Below, piece by piece: positions 13,958 to 20,895 of a DNA stretch of 28,778 nucleotides. Source of the DNA: an uncultured Romboutsia sp. (lineage in GTDB: Bacteria; Bacillota; Clostridia; Peptostreptococcales; Peptostreptococcaceae). Where the stretch lies: the NCBI GenBank assembly GCA_937880075.1, contig CALFLM010000034.1:1-28778 (forward strand). Reading direction: 5' to 3'. The position numbers and the translations under genes are program-made. Each line of letters starts with the position of its first letter. Positions within the stretch are counted from its first letter, which is position 1. Below the pieces are notes generated by a model. That model was not told the DNA's origin and made no database searches. It saw nothing but the letters and a program-made list of their open reading frames with translations.

Positions 13958-14243
13958 CTTATATAGCATTGAATCAAGATATCAGTACCATACAAGAACT
14001 GGTATTGAATGGACAAAATGGTTTTGTATATTATCAGAAGGTCCTAATGAAGATAAAGCTTTTCTTGAGCAGAAAATTTCAGACTATAAAGACAATGATA
14101 AGAGAATAAAAGCAAAGTTGAAGCATGAATATCGTATAGTTGATTACGTAGAACCAGAAGAAGTTCATGCATTTCAGAAAATGTATACTAGAAGAAAGAA
14201 TAAAAACTCTAAAAAGTCACCAGGAACAACTAAAAAGTCTTAG
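13950..14243 (+). CDS. unknown small protein with basic tail
   Basis: 97 residues. Contains RTGIEWTKWFCILSEGPNED, then a lysine-rich helix (DKRIKAKLKHEYRIVDY) and a strongly basic, Ser/Thr-rich end that repeats KKS motifs (NSKKS / TKKS, encoded by two copies of CTAAAAAGTC). Looks like a compact alpha/beta domain with a nucleic-acid-binding tail; not recognised. Ends in TAG right at the start of the GC-rich element at 14243. Confidence 0.55.
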   Translation: MSNLYSIESRYQYHTRTGIEWTKWFCILSEGPNEDKAFLEQKISDYKDNDKRIKAKLKHEYRIVDYVEPEEVHAFQKMYTRRKNKNSKKSPGTTKKS

Positions 14244-14304
14244 GCTGATAGAATATGCTTAAGCATACTATTCCGCTCCCTGGCCATCCCAGCCGCCATC
14301 CTGG
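14243..14304. other. GC-rich structured islet, related to 3440-3466 on the opposite strand
   Basis: The 32 bases 14273-14304 are about 75% G+C in a strongly AT-rich region. GGCTG (14243-14247) can pair with CAGCC (14290-14294), enclosing the hairpin ATAG-AA-TATGC / TTAA / GCATA-CTAT (14248-14271). The reverse complement of 14271-14297 matches 3440-3466 at 20 of 27 positions, including CAGGGAGCGGAA at the end. No gene is seen between 14244 and 14350. Strand and function are unknown. Confidence 0.5.
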
Positions 14305-14350
14305 TGAATATTATATCATATATTAGTAAAACTTTTAAATATGAATTTTT

Positions 14351-14632
14351 ATGAAGCAATTGAAGAAACAGAGTGGAGCTTCGCGTATCGTTGAAGTTCT
14401 TTTAGGACAAGCATTGTTGAATTGTAAGATTGGTAGTGTCAAATCTCTTATTGAGAAAGTAACTGATGTTACCGGTGGTAAGTTTGATGTAAAGAAGGTT
14501 GATGGGCCAGATAAATTAGATGTCGAACTAGCACCATGGATGATTTCATTAGAGATTGGAGACACTAAAGTGATTGTTAAGTTTACATTGACGGCAAATT
14601 ATTTTATCAATAAGATTGAGGTAACAGAGTGA
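14351..14632 (+). CDS. unknown small alpha/beta protein
   Basis: 93 residues. A basic N-terminal helix (MKQLKKQSGASRIVEVLLGQ) is followed by KIGSVKSLIEKVTDVTGGKF and a strand-rich C-terminal half (ISLEIGDTKVIVKFTLTANY). Not recognised. A competing 17-codon frame starts 10 bases earlier (ATG 14341, MNFYEAIEETEWSF) and could be a leader peptide. Followed by two hairpins and the dnaK promoter. Confidence 0.55.
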   Translation: MKQLKKQSGASRIVEVLLGQALLNCKIGSVKSLIEKVTDVTGGKFDVKKVDGPDKLDVELAPWMISLEIGDTKVIVKFTLTANYFINKIEVTE

Positions 14633-14699
14633 CATTTTGTCACAAATATATGACAATGTGTCAGAATTTTGTAATTATGAAATTCTGGCACACTTTTTT
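14629..14699 (+). terminator. two consecutive hairpins ending in a T-run
   Basis: First hairpin GTGACA (14629-14634) / TGTCAC (14638-14643) overlaps the stop codon. The second, TGTGTCAGAATTT (14657-14669) / AAATTCTGGCACA (14680-14692, one G-U), is followed by CTTTTTTC and is a good rho-independent terminator in front of dnaK. Confidence 0.8.
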
Positions 14700-14709
14700 C
14701 TATATATTA
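14679..14709 (+). promoter_or_regulatory. dnaK: probable dnaK promoter (variant)
   Basis: TTCTATATATTA (14698-14709) directly follows the terminator T-run and lies 38 bases before the dnaK ATG; ATGAAA at 14678-14683 is the only -33-like box and spacing differs from the other copies by about 2 bases. Confidence 0.5.
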
Positions 14710-14747
14710 ATTAGATAAATAAAAACATATACAAGATTAAATTTAAA

Positions 14748-15332
14748 ATGAGTAAAGTTTTAGGCCTAGATTTAGGCACGGGTATGTCGTGTGTAGCAGT
14801 AATTGAGGCAGGTAAACCAGTTGTAGTGGTAAATGAAGAAGGAACAAGAACAACACCATCAGTAGTACAGATTACAAAAGATGAAGTGAAGATTGGTAAT
14901 GCAGCAAAGCGTGCAATGGTAACAAATCCAAAGAACACTATCAGTTTTGTAAAGCGTTTGATGGGTGCCGATTTTAATGATGAGAATGTAAAGAAAATGC
15001 AAAAGCTTGCAACTTATGATATTGTAAATAAGTCTGGTAAGCCTTATGTTAAGATCGATGGCAAAGAATATTCTCCTGAACAGATTTCATCTATGATTGT
15101 TAGCAAAATGAAAAAAATTGCAGAAGACTATGTTGGAGAGGAAATTAAAGATGCAGTAATTACAGTACCAGCCTGGTTTGGTGATGCTGCTCGTACAGCA
15201 ACTAAGACAGCAGGTGAGCTTGCTGGATTGAATGTACTTCGTGTAATTAATGAGCCAACATCAGCAGCATTGGCTGTAGGTTTAATGGAAGATAAAAAAG
15301 ACAAGACAGTTGTTGTTGTAGATTCCGGTTGT
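14748..15332 (+). CDS. dnaK: Hsp70 chaperone DnaK, exon 1 (codons 1-195)
   Basis: N-terminal part of the ATPase domain of Hsp70. It begins MSKVLGLDLGTGMSCVAV (phosphate-1 loop, usually GIDLGTTNS) and contains VITVPAWFGDAARTATK and RVINEPTSAALA, both Hsp70 signatures. It ends VVVVDSGC, after which the second phosphate loop (D-x-G-G-G-T in most Hsp70) is completed by exon 2 as DSGCGTVDVS. Beyond 15332 the frame continues only into intron sequence and stops at 15360-15362. The exact exon end is set by pairing of GGTTGT (15327-15332) with the intron guide. Spliced length is 651 residues, normal for DnaK. Confidence 0.93.
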
Positions 15333-16849
15333 AAAGAGTGCTGCATCCGCGTTGTTGCTTAATCATCAACAATGAAAAATTAAAAACTCGTTAATTGCGG
15401 AGAGTTCCACGATTAAGAATATAAGAAATTGATACATTCTTATTATTCTCGTAAAAAATGGTCTTAAGTACTGTTATTTTATGGTGACATAAAATTTACA
15501 CCAACTTTAATGTGTTGGGTATAGTAATAATCTTAAGAATTGGATGGCCGAAGTAAATACAAACATGATACAACATGTAAGTATAGCGCAGCTAAGCAAC
15601 TTGGTGACAAGTTGAAAGTTCATCGACTAGGAAAAGTAATCTTGTACTAAAGAAGAAATTCCCACGAAAGCGAGTTAGTTTAGAAGTGGTACAGTTGATT
15701 ATTTTTAACTATAAAGATAATTTAAATCGTATGGTTAAGAATGAGAATATATTACCAACATTATTAAGTAAAATCATTAAAATAGAAGATAAAGAAAATA
15801 ATGAAGTAAAGTTTAAAACTATTGAATATAAAATAAAACAAAGAAAATATTCTTCAACAAAATCTATAATAATACTTATTGATGGTAAAGAGTTAAAATC
15901 ATCTTACTTTAGAAGTTTATATGTAACATATAAGTGTAGATGCGGAAGAAATGTAAAAATATTATTTATGAAATATGTTGTAAAACCAAAATATTGGTGT
16001 CAACATTGTTCACAAGATACATCATTTGAAGATCATTTTAAAGCAAATGACATAAAAAGAAAAAAGAAAATCTTTATTAAAAGAAAAATTAAGGATTTTG
16101 AAGATCTTTCTGATGAAGAAAAAGCAAAATATTGGGTTCATCATCTTACAAATAATGAATTTATGTCATGGTTACCTTATATAGTGAAAATAAATAATAA
16201 AGACATAGATAAAGAAAAAATAATTTATAAAGATGTTGTAAAAAATTATAATAATCAATCAATATATACATCTAAAGTATCTATAGATAATGGAAATAAA
16301 TTTGAAGGTTTAAAAAGCATATCATTAAAGTGTTCATGCTGTGGAAAAATATTTAATAAACATCCACATAATCTTAAAAATATATCATTCAATAAAATTG
16401 AATGTAGTTATTGTAATTTTTCTAATTATACTTATAGAATAAGAAAATATAAAAATACTTCAATAACCTATCAATCAAATTTAGAAAAATATTTTTTGGA
16501 TAAATGTTTTGAAAATAATATAAAGATAATGAATGGATACGAAATTCCATATATATTCAATAACAAACAAAAAACTTATATTTCAGATTTTTTCTTACCA
16601 GAATATAAAATTGTATTAGAAATTAAAGGTGGTAATCGTTTTTATAAAAATGATTTAAAATCCGGAAAGTTGCAGGCGAAAAATGATGCTGCAATACAGT
16701 TTTGTAATGATAATAACTTAAGATATCGATTTGTATTAGATGAATATGTTGATAATTTTATTCTTGAACTTCTAAATGAAAGAGATAGTCAGTCTACAAG
16801 TAATGTTGTAGGAATAGGATAAAGAGCCTATTAAATTAATCCACAATTG
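15333..16849 (+). ncRNA. group I intron in dnaK with homing endonuclease ORF in P8
   Basis: 1517 bases ending in G (16849). P1: exon GGTTGT with guide GCATCC (15343-15348, one U-U mismatch, terminal G-U). P10: GTGCT (15338-15342) with exon 2 GGCAC. P3: AACTCG 15385-15390 / CGAGTT 15671-15676. P4: TGCG 15396-15399 / CGCA 15587-15590. P6: CAACTTG 15597-15603 / CAAGTTG 15608-15614 with GTGA tetraloop. P7: GACTA 15625-15629 / TAGTC 16786-16790. P8: TTTAGAAG 15679-15686 / CTTCTAAA 16769-16776, enclosing the ORF. GTTCATCGACTA and AAGAGATAGTC match the classic R and S elements. The extra segment between P7 and P3 suggests subgroup IA. 15363-15730 has no gene; it is the intron core. Confidence 0.92.
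15731..16822 (+). CDS. intron-encoded PD-(D/E)XK homing endonuclease
   Basis: 363 residues from ATG 15731; the frame extends to a GTG at 15686, but that lies in the P8 stem, so the ATG is preferred. Two zinc-ribbon-like Cys clusters are visible: C69, C71 with C90, C93 (CRCG ... CQHC), and CSCCG ... CSYC near 205-235. The C-terminal nuclease core has the signature D286 (YISDFFLP) with E297-x-K299 (VLEIKG), followed by a helix KLQAKNDAAIQFCNDNN; this is the PD-(D/E)XK fold as in Vsr-like and I-Ssp6803I-type enzymes. Expected role: cleaves intronless dnaK to spread the intron. It is more AT- and Lys-rich than flanking dnaK. Its last ~18 codons also form P8', P7'. Confidence 0.85.
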   Translation: MVKNENILPTLLSKIIKIEDKENNEVKFKTIEYKIKQRKYSSTKSIIILIDGKELKSSYFRSLYVTYKCRCGRNVKILFMKYVVKPKYWCQHCSQDTSFEDHFKANDIKRKKKIFIKRKIKDFEDLSDEEKAKYWVHHLTNNEFMSWLPYIVKINNKDIDKEKIIYKDVVKNYNNQSIYTSKVSIDNGNKFEGLKSISLKCSCCGKIFNKHPHNLKNISFNKIECSYCNFSNYTYRIRKYKNTSITYQSNLEKYFLDKCFENNIKIMNGYEIPYIFNNKQKTYISDFFLPEYKIVLEIKGGNRFYKNDLKSGKLQAKNDAAIQFCNDNNLRYRFVLDEYVDNFILELLNERDSQSTSNVVGIG

Positions 16850-18220
16850 GGCACTGTGGATGTATCAGTTCTTGAGTTGTCAGATGGTATGGCTGAAGTA
16901 CTTGCATCAAATGGTGATGTATATCTTGGAGGTAAAGACTATGATGATGCTATTGTAAAGTGGGTAGTTGATGAATTCAAGAAGTCAGATGATGTTGATT
17001 TGACAAAAGACAATATGGCTTATGCTCGTGTAGTAGAATCTGCAGAAAAAGCAAAGATTGAATTGTCAAGTTCAACACAGACAGAGATTAATCTTCCATA
17101 TATTTCTATGAAAGATGGTGCACCATTAAATCTTGCTATGACACTTTCTCGTGCTAAGTTTGAATCTTTTGTAAAGAATTTAAATGACCGTACTGTCGAA
17201 AAGGCAAAGATCGCTGTAGAGAAAGCTGGTAAGAAGTATGATGATATTGATTGTATCTTGCTTGTAGGTGGTACAACTCGTATTCCATCATTGCAAGAGG
17301 CATTGAAGAAGGAATTCAATAAGCCATTGAACCAGTCTGTAAATCCAGATGAAGCAGTTGCATTAGGTGCCGCTAAGCAAGCTGATATTCTTGCTGGTAA
17401 TTCTACTGGTGACTTATTGCTTCTTGATGTTACCCCATTGTCATTAGGTATCGAAACTAAGGGAGATATGATGGAACCTATTGTTGAAGCAAATACAACA
17501 ATTCCATGTCAAAAGAAGCAGGTATTCACTACATCTATGGATAACCAACCTATGGTTGAAGTAAATGTATTGCAAGGTGAACGTAAGATTGCTTCTGGCA
17601 ATAAGTCTATTGGTAGATTCAGATTGGATGGAATTCCTATGGCAAAAGCTGGGGTACCTCAAATAGAAGTTTGCTTTGATATTGATGCGAATGGTATTGT
17701 TACTGTTACTGCTAAAGATCTTGGTACTAATAAAGAACAGCACATTACAATCAGTAACAACACACTTACTGATGAGGAAATTAAAGCAATCAAGGAAGAT
17801 GCTGAGAAGTTCAAGGAAGCTGATGAAAAGAAGACACAAGAAACCAATGACATCAATGATGCAGAACGTTACATGTTCAACACAAAGGAGATGATTGTCA
17901 ATGAAGATTTTATTAAGGCTACATCAGATGAAGATAGAGCTAAAGCACAGGAGAAACTTGATGCATTGGAATCAGTTGTTGTATTAAAGGACAAAGACCA
18001 TAATAAGATCATGGAAGCTAAGAAAGAGTTAGAAGAAGTTTGGAACCCAATAGTTGAGAAATTCTATGCCGATAAGCAAAAGAGCCAAGATGGTACTAAT
18101 AAGACAGAGACACAGGAAGGAAATGCAGAAAAGAAGACTGCAACAGAGACTGTTAATGATAAGAAAGAAGAAAAATCAGATAATGTAAAAGTAGAAGATG
18201 CAGTGGTTGAAGATGCATAA
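16850..18220 (+). CDS. dnaK: Hsp70 chaperone DnaK, exon 2 (456 codons)
   Basis: Begins GTVDVSVLELSDG, completing the phosphate-2 loop, then GGKDYDDAIVKWV, LLVGGTTRIPSLQEAL (adenosine motif) and NPDEAVALGAAKQA. The substrate-binding domain starts at LLDVTPLSLGIETKGD and is full length (TTIPCQKKQVFTTSMDNQP, VLQGER, FDIDANGIVTVTAKD), followed by the helical lid and an acidic Lys/Glu-rich tail ending VEDAVVEDA. A TTG at 16847 could be mistaken for a start but is the last codon of intron sequence. With dnaJ downstream it forms a phage-encoded chaperone pair; no grpE is seen in the window. Confidence 0.93.
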   Translation, partial: GTVDVSVLELSDGMAEVLASNGDVYLGGKDYDDAIVKWVVDEFKKSDDVDLTKDNMAYARVVESAEKAKIELSSSTQTEINLPYISMKDGAPLNLAMTLSRAKFESFVKNLNDRTVEKAKIAVEKAGKKYDDIDCILLVGGTTRIPSLQEALKKEFNKPLNQSVNPDEAVALGAAKQADILAGNSTGDLLLLDVTPLSLGIETKGDMMEPIVEANTTIPCQKKQVFTTSMDNQPMVEVNVLQGERKIASGNKSIGRFRLDGIPMAKAGVPQIEVCFDIDANGIVTVTAKDLGTNKEQHITISNNTLTDEEIKAIKEDAEKFKEADEKKTQETNDINDAERYMFNTKEMIVNEDFIKATSDEDRAKAQEKLDALESVVVLKDKDHNKIMEAKKELEEVWNPIVEKFYADKQKSQDGTNKTETQEGNAEKKTATETVNDKKEEKSDNVKVEDAVVEDA

Positions 18221-18243
18221 TGATTTACATCAATAACAATTTG

Positions 18244-18290
18244 AATGGTCGGTTGAATTAATGAAATTTAATCGACCATTTTCTATATTT
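18244..18290 (+). promoter_or_regulatory. terminator hairpin directly followed by promoter TTCTATATTT
   Basis: AATGGTCGGTTGAATT (18244-18259) pairs with AATTTAATCGACCATT (18265-18280, two G-U pairs). TTCTATATTT (18281-18290) follows without a gap; ATGAAA at 18261-18266 is a -33-like box. It ends the dnaK transcript and may start the transcript for 18317-20727. Confidence 0.7.
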
Positions 18291-18316
18291 AACATGTCAA
18301 ATAATATTTTATATAT

Positions 18317-18730
18317 ATGAAAAGTCTAAGTGAATATGCAGATGTTTATCAAATAGATGAAATGGCAAGAATTGGATTTCTTACTAAATCTACTCCTTGT
18401 CCTTATGAAATCTACGTAATGACAGATGATCCTGGTAAGGTACCACATTTTCATATAAGAGATTATAAGAAAGGTGGAAGATCTGGCACAGAATTTCATA
18501 CATGTATTGATTTGACACAACCAAAATATTTTCATCATCCTGGTAAGCAAGACAATTTAAATAGAAAGCAATTAAAAGAATTAGTTGATTTCTTGATGTC
18601 AAAATATAAAGGAAGAAATGAAACAAATTGGCAGCATATTATAGATGCATGGAATGACAATAATTCTGATATTGAACTTAATATAGATTCAAAGATTCCA
18701 AATTATACAGATATAGAAGATAACAAATAA
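18317..18730 (+). CDS. unknown protein between dnaK and dnaJ, capsid-targeting-like N-terminus
   Basis: 137 residues. The start MKSLSEYADVYQIDEMAR has the M-K-S-L opening shared with the gene at 819-1364 and an I-D-E followed by Met at 13-15, compatible with T4 gp21-type cleavage. Downstream motifs are PHFHIRDY (residues ~38-45), GTEFHTCIDLTQPKYFHHPG and a helical end NWQHIIDAWNDNN; the HFH and FHH pairs could bind metal. No family recognised with confidence; it has a flavour of small DUF4160-like toxin or nuclease-associated proteins, but this is weak. Ends 1 base before dnaJ. Confidence 0.65.
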   Translation: MKSLSEYADVYQIDEMARIGFLTKSTPCPYEIYVMTDDPGKVPHFHIRDYKKGGRSGTEFHTCIDLTQPKYFHHPGKQDNLNRKQLKELVDFLMSKYKGRNETNWQHIIDAWNDNNSDIELNIDSKIPNYTDIEDNK

Positions 18731-18731
18731 C

Positions 18732-19763
18732 ATGAAAGATTACTATGATATTTTAGGTGTATCTAGGGATGCATCAGAAGATGATATTAAAAGAGCATAT
18801 AAGAAAATAATGCTTAAATACCATCCAGATAGAATGGGTAACAAATCTGATAAGGAAAAGAAAGAAGCTGAAGAGATTGTAAAATCAGCTAATGAAGCTT
18901 ATGAGACTTTATCAGATCCACAGAAGAAACAAGAATATGACAATCCTGGTTTTGGTAGTGGATTCAATCCATTTGCCGATTTCTTTGGACATGATAGGTC
19001 AAATGGACCATCTTGGCATACTGAAGATTATCAAGATTTGAGAGGCAAGAATTGTGAAGGAAAATTGAACATTGATATTTCTGATTTCTATTTTAGAGGT
19101 ATCAAGTCAGTAGCATATTTGAAGGATTTCAGATGTAATGTTTGCAATGGTGAAGGTGGTACTGGGGTTAAAGTTTGTTCACACTGTAATGGTACTGGTA
19201 TGGTAACTGAATCTAGACGACAAGGAAACATGTTCTTCCAATCTAGTCATCCATGCCCTTATTGTAATGGTAAAGGTAAGACAGTAGAACATAAGTGTGC
19301 AGCTTGTTCTGGTACTGGTTTTATTGGTAAGTTGGTAAATGAAGAAATTGACTTGTCAAGAATTCCATTGGAATATCTTTTGAAAGATGGTATCAGAATT
19401 GATGTTGGTCCACTTGGTTCTGAATCTAAATCTGTAAATGGAACAAATGGTGAACTCTATATTACCGTACAACATACTTATGACCATAATAAATACCATA
19501 TTGATGATTATGGCAATGTAGAGGGTAAAGAAGATATTGATTGGAAGGATGTAATGCTTGGTAGTAAGATTGAAATCAATTTACCTGGTAATCAGAAGAT
19601 GAGAATAAATCTTCCAGAATGTTCTGAAGTAGGTAAGAAACTTAGAATAAAGGGAAAGGGTATTGATGGGCATGATTATACAATGATTGTCAACCCAGTA
19701 TTCCCTAAAACACTTGATAAAGAAACAAAGAAAGCAATTGAACATTTAAAAGAGAAAGGATAG
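18732..19763 (+). CDS. dnaJ: Hsp40 co-chaperone DnaJ
   Basis: 343 residues; stimulates the DnaK ATPase and delivers substrates. The J domain occupies residues 2-70 with the invariant HPD at 31-33 (KYHPDRMG). A short Gly/Phe region follows (GFGSGFNPFADFFG). The cysteine-rich domain near 134-202 has all four CxxCxGxG repeats (CNVCNGEG, CSHCNGTG, CPYCNGKG, CAACSGTG), binding two zincs, so this is a type I DnaJ. The C-terminal substrate-binding beta domains are present but shorter than in E. coli (376 residues). Ends in TAG, 4 bases before the next gene. Confidence 0.95.
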   Translation: MKDYYDILGVSRDASEDDIKRAYKKIMLKYHPDRMGNKSDKEKKEAEEIVKSANEAYETLSDPQKKQEYDNPGFGSGFNPFADFFGHDRSNGPSWHTEDYQDLRGKNCEGKLNIDISDFYFRGIKSVAYLKDFRCNVCNGEGGTGVKVCSHCNGTGMVTESRRQGNMFFQSSHPCPYCNGKGKTVEHKCAACSGTGFIGKLVNEEIDLSRIPLEYLLKDGIRIDVGPLGSESKSVNGTNGELYITVQHTYDHNKYHIDDYGNVEGKEDIDWKDVMLGSKIEINLPGNQKMRINLPECSEVGKKLRIKGKGIDGHDYTMIVNPVFPKTLDKETKKAIEHLKEKG

Positions 19764-19767
19764 AATA

Positions 19768-20727
19768 ATGGAAGATAGTAAGGTTTTATATTACATAGAT
19801 AAGGGTATAGAAAGATTACAAGAGAATTCTAGATTTCCACCTGAATCTATTATAGATAATGACAAATTTTTATCTGCTTATGCTTTTACAAATAATGATT
19901 ATAGAATATTCCAACGTTGGATAACTGTAATCATGGAAGTAAAAGCAATAGATACAAGTAAGTCATTCTTCATACCATGTATTCTCCGTAAAGTACCAGA
20001 ACAAATATTTAATGAAAGGGTGAATGATATTTGCTATGGTGCATCTACTCAATATACATTGAATAATTCATATATAGAAGACCTAGAAATTGTATTGAAT
20101 GAAAAGTATTATAAGATACTAGCAGAAAACAATTTCATGAAGGCAGTATACTGTGAAAATGGAGAACTGAAAATGAGACAAAGTTATTCATTTGATACAA
20201 ATATGTCTGCAGCTGCTATGAAGTTGTATCCAAGAAAATGCAATTTAGCTTTCTATCCATATAAATTTAACATATTTGCTTATACATCAGATCGAAATAC
20301 ATGGAATACTGAGTTGATGGATATTATTGGAGATAAAAGCTTTGAAAGTATAACGAAATTATCTAAACAATATTTTACTATCAACAATGTAAGTCTTGGA
20401 ACATTCATTTCTAGATTGACTCTTAATGAAGGATATTCTAATGGAAGATCTGGAATTGGATATGAGAATACTATTATGAAATGTGTATGTAATTCTCTTT
20501 CATTAGTATTTTATGATAAGACAACATTATCAAATGAGGAAATAGAGAAAGCTACTATTACAATAAATGAGAATGATCCTAACTTCAATAAAGCATATAC
20601 TATTGATTGTCAAAGTAAGAAAATTGAAGAAGTGGATGAATTTTTTGATAAACAAGAAAAAATAGAAGAGAAAAATGAAGAAAATAAACCAAATATTATC
20701 ATAACAAATGATGAATTTTTGATTTAG
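19768..20727 (+). CDS. unknown 319-residue protein
   Basis: Not recognised. Follows dnaJ by 4 bases, so probably in the same transcript. Contains LQENSRFPPESIIDNDKFLS, a stretch of mixed alpha/beta with aromatic residues (YRIFQRWITVIMEVKAID), LYPRKCNLAFYPYKFNIFAY, and a very acidic, Lys/Glu-rich C-terminal helix with KKIEEVDEFFDKQEKIEEK before the tail IIITNDEFLI. No catalytic motif is obvious. Stop is TAG, 4 bases before the promoter motif at 20732. Confidence 0.6.
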   Translation: MEDSKVLYYIDKGIERLQENSRFPPESIIDNDKFLSAYAFTNNDYRIFQRWITVIMEVKAIDTSKSFFIPCILRKVPEQIFNERVNDICYGASTQYTLNNSYIEDLEIVLNEKYYKILAENNFMKAVYCENGELKMRQSYSFDTNMSAAAMKLYPRKCNLAFYPYKFNIFAYTSDRNTWNTELMDIIGDKSFESITKLSKQYFTINNVSLGTFISRLTLNEGYSNGRSGIGYENTIMKCVCNSLSLVFYDKTTLSNEEIEKATITINENDPNFNKAYTIDCQSKKIEEVDEFFDKQEKIEEKNEENKPNIIITNDEFLI

Positions 20728-20731
20728 ATTG

Positions 20732-20741
20732 TTCTATATTA
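20732..20741 (+). promoter_or_regulatory. promoter -7 motif TTCTATATTA
   Basis: Exact copy of the recurrent TTCTATATTA, 21 bases upstream of the repeated stem-loop element and about 70 upstream of the tRNA-like fold. No good TTTG box at the usual distance, so activity is less certain. Confidence 0.5.
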
Positions 20742-20762
20742 ATATTACTAATATAAATAATG

Positions 20763-20799
20763 AACATCACTTTCAGTTCTGTTCAAGAACTAAAGTTAA
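20763..20799 (+). repeat. stem-loop element, copy B (see 3389-3426)
   Basis: AACATCACTT-TC-AGTTCTGTT-C-AAGAACT-A-AAGTTAA. Stem AGTTCT (20775-20780) / AGAACT (20786-20791), outer stem ACTT (20769-20772) / AAGT (20793-20796). An ATG at 20760 opens a 31-codon frame across this element and the tRNA-like fold, but the other copy is stopped in frame, so an RNA role is preferred. Confidence 0.7.
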
Positions 20800-20811
20800 C
20801 AAATATAACTT

Positions 20812-20876
20812 GGGCCATTACGGATTTGACAATCGATAACTTCGGTTGGACGTGAGTTCGAATCTCACATGGTCCA
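20812..20876 (+). tRNA. tRNA-like fold without a D arm (degenerate tRNA or tRNA mimic)
   Basis: Acceptor stem GGGCCAT (20812-20818) / ATGGTCC (20869-20875) plus discriminator A; T arm GTGAG-TTCGAAT-CTCAC (20852-20868) is perfect; anticodon-type stem AATCG (20831-20835) / CGGTT (20843-20847) with a 7-base loop ATAACTT and a 4-base variable region. Positions 8-9 are TA as expected, but only 9 bases (20821-20829) occupy the D-arm place, too few for a stem-loop. The loop reads U33 then AAC, with U instead of a purine at 37. CCA is not encoded. Canonical tRNA function is doubtful. Confidence 0.55.
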
Positions 20877-20895
20877 CTAAACTTGAAAGAAGACT

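Noticed and set aside
14244..14353. 36-codon hydrophobic extension of the 13950 gene beyond its TAG, ending in an ATGA overlap
   Set aside because: Codon use is far too GC-rich compared with all neighbours and it needs stop read-through; a structured element explains the segment better.
15333..15362. C-terminal residues KECCIRVVA of a truncated DnaK as a real protein end
   Set aside because: These codons are the intron guide region, not Hsp70 sequence.
16847..18220. Independent dnaK-like gene starting at TTG 16847
   Set aside because: TTG 16847-16849 is the last intron codon; the sequence is exon 2 of the split dnaK.
20760..20855. 31-codon ORF starting MNITFSSVQELK
   Set aside because: It spans the repeated stem-loop and the tRNA-like fold; the other copy of the repeat has a TAA in the same frame, so RNA constraint is the simpler explanation.
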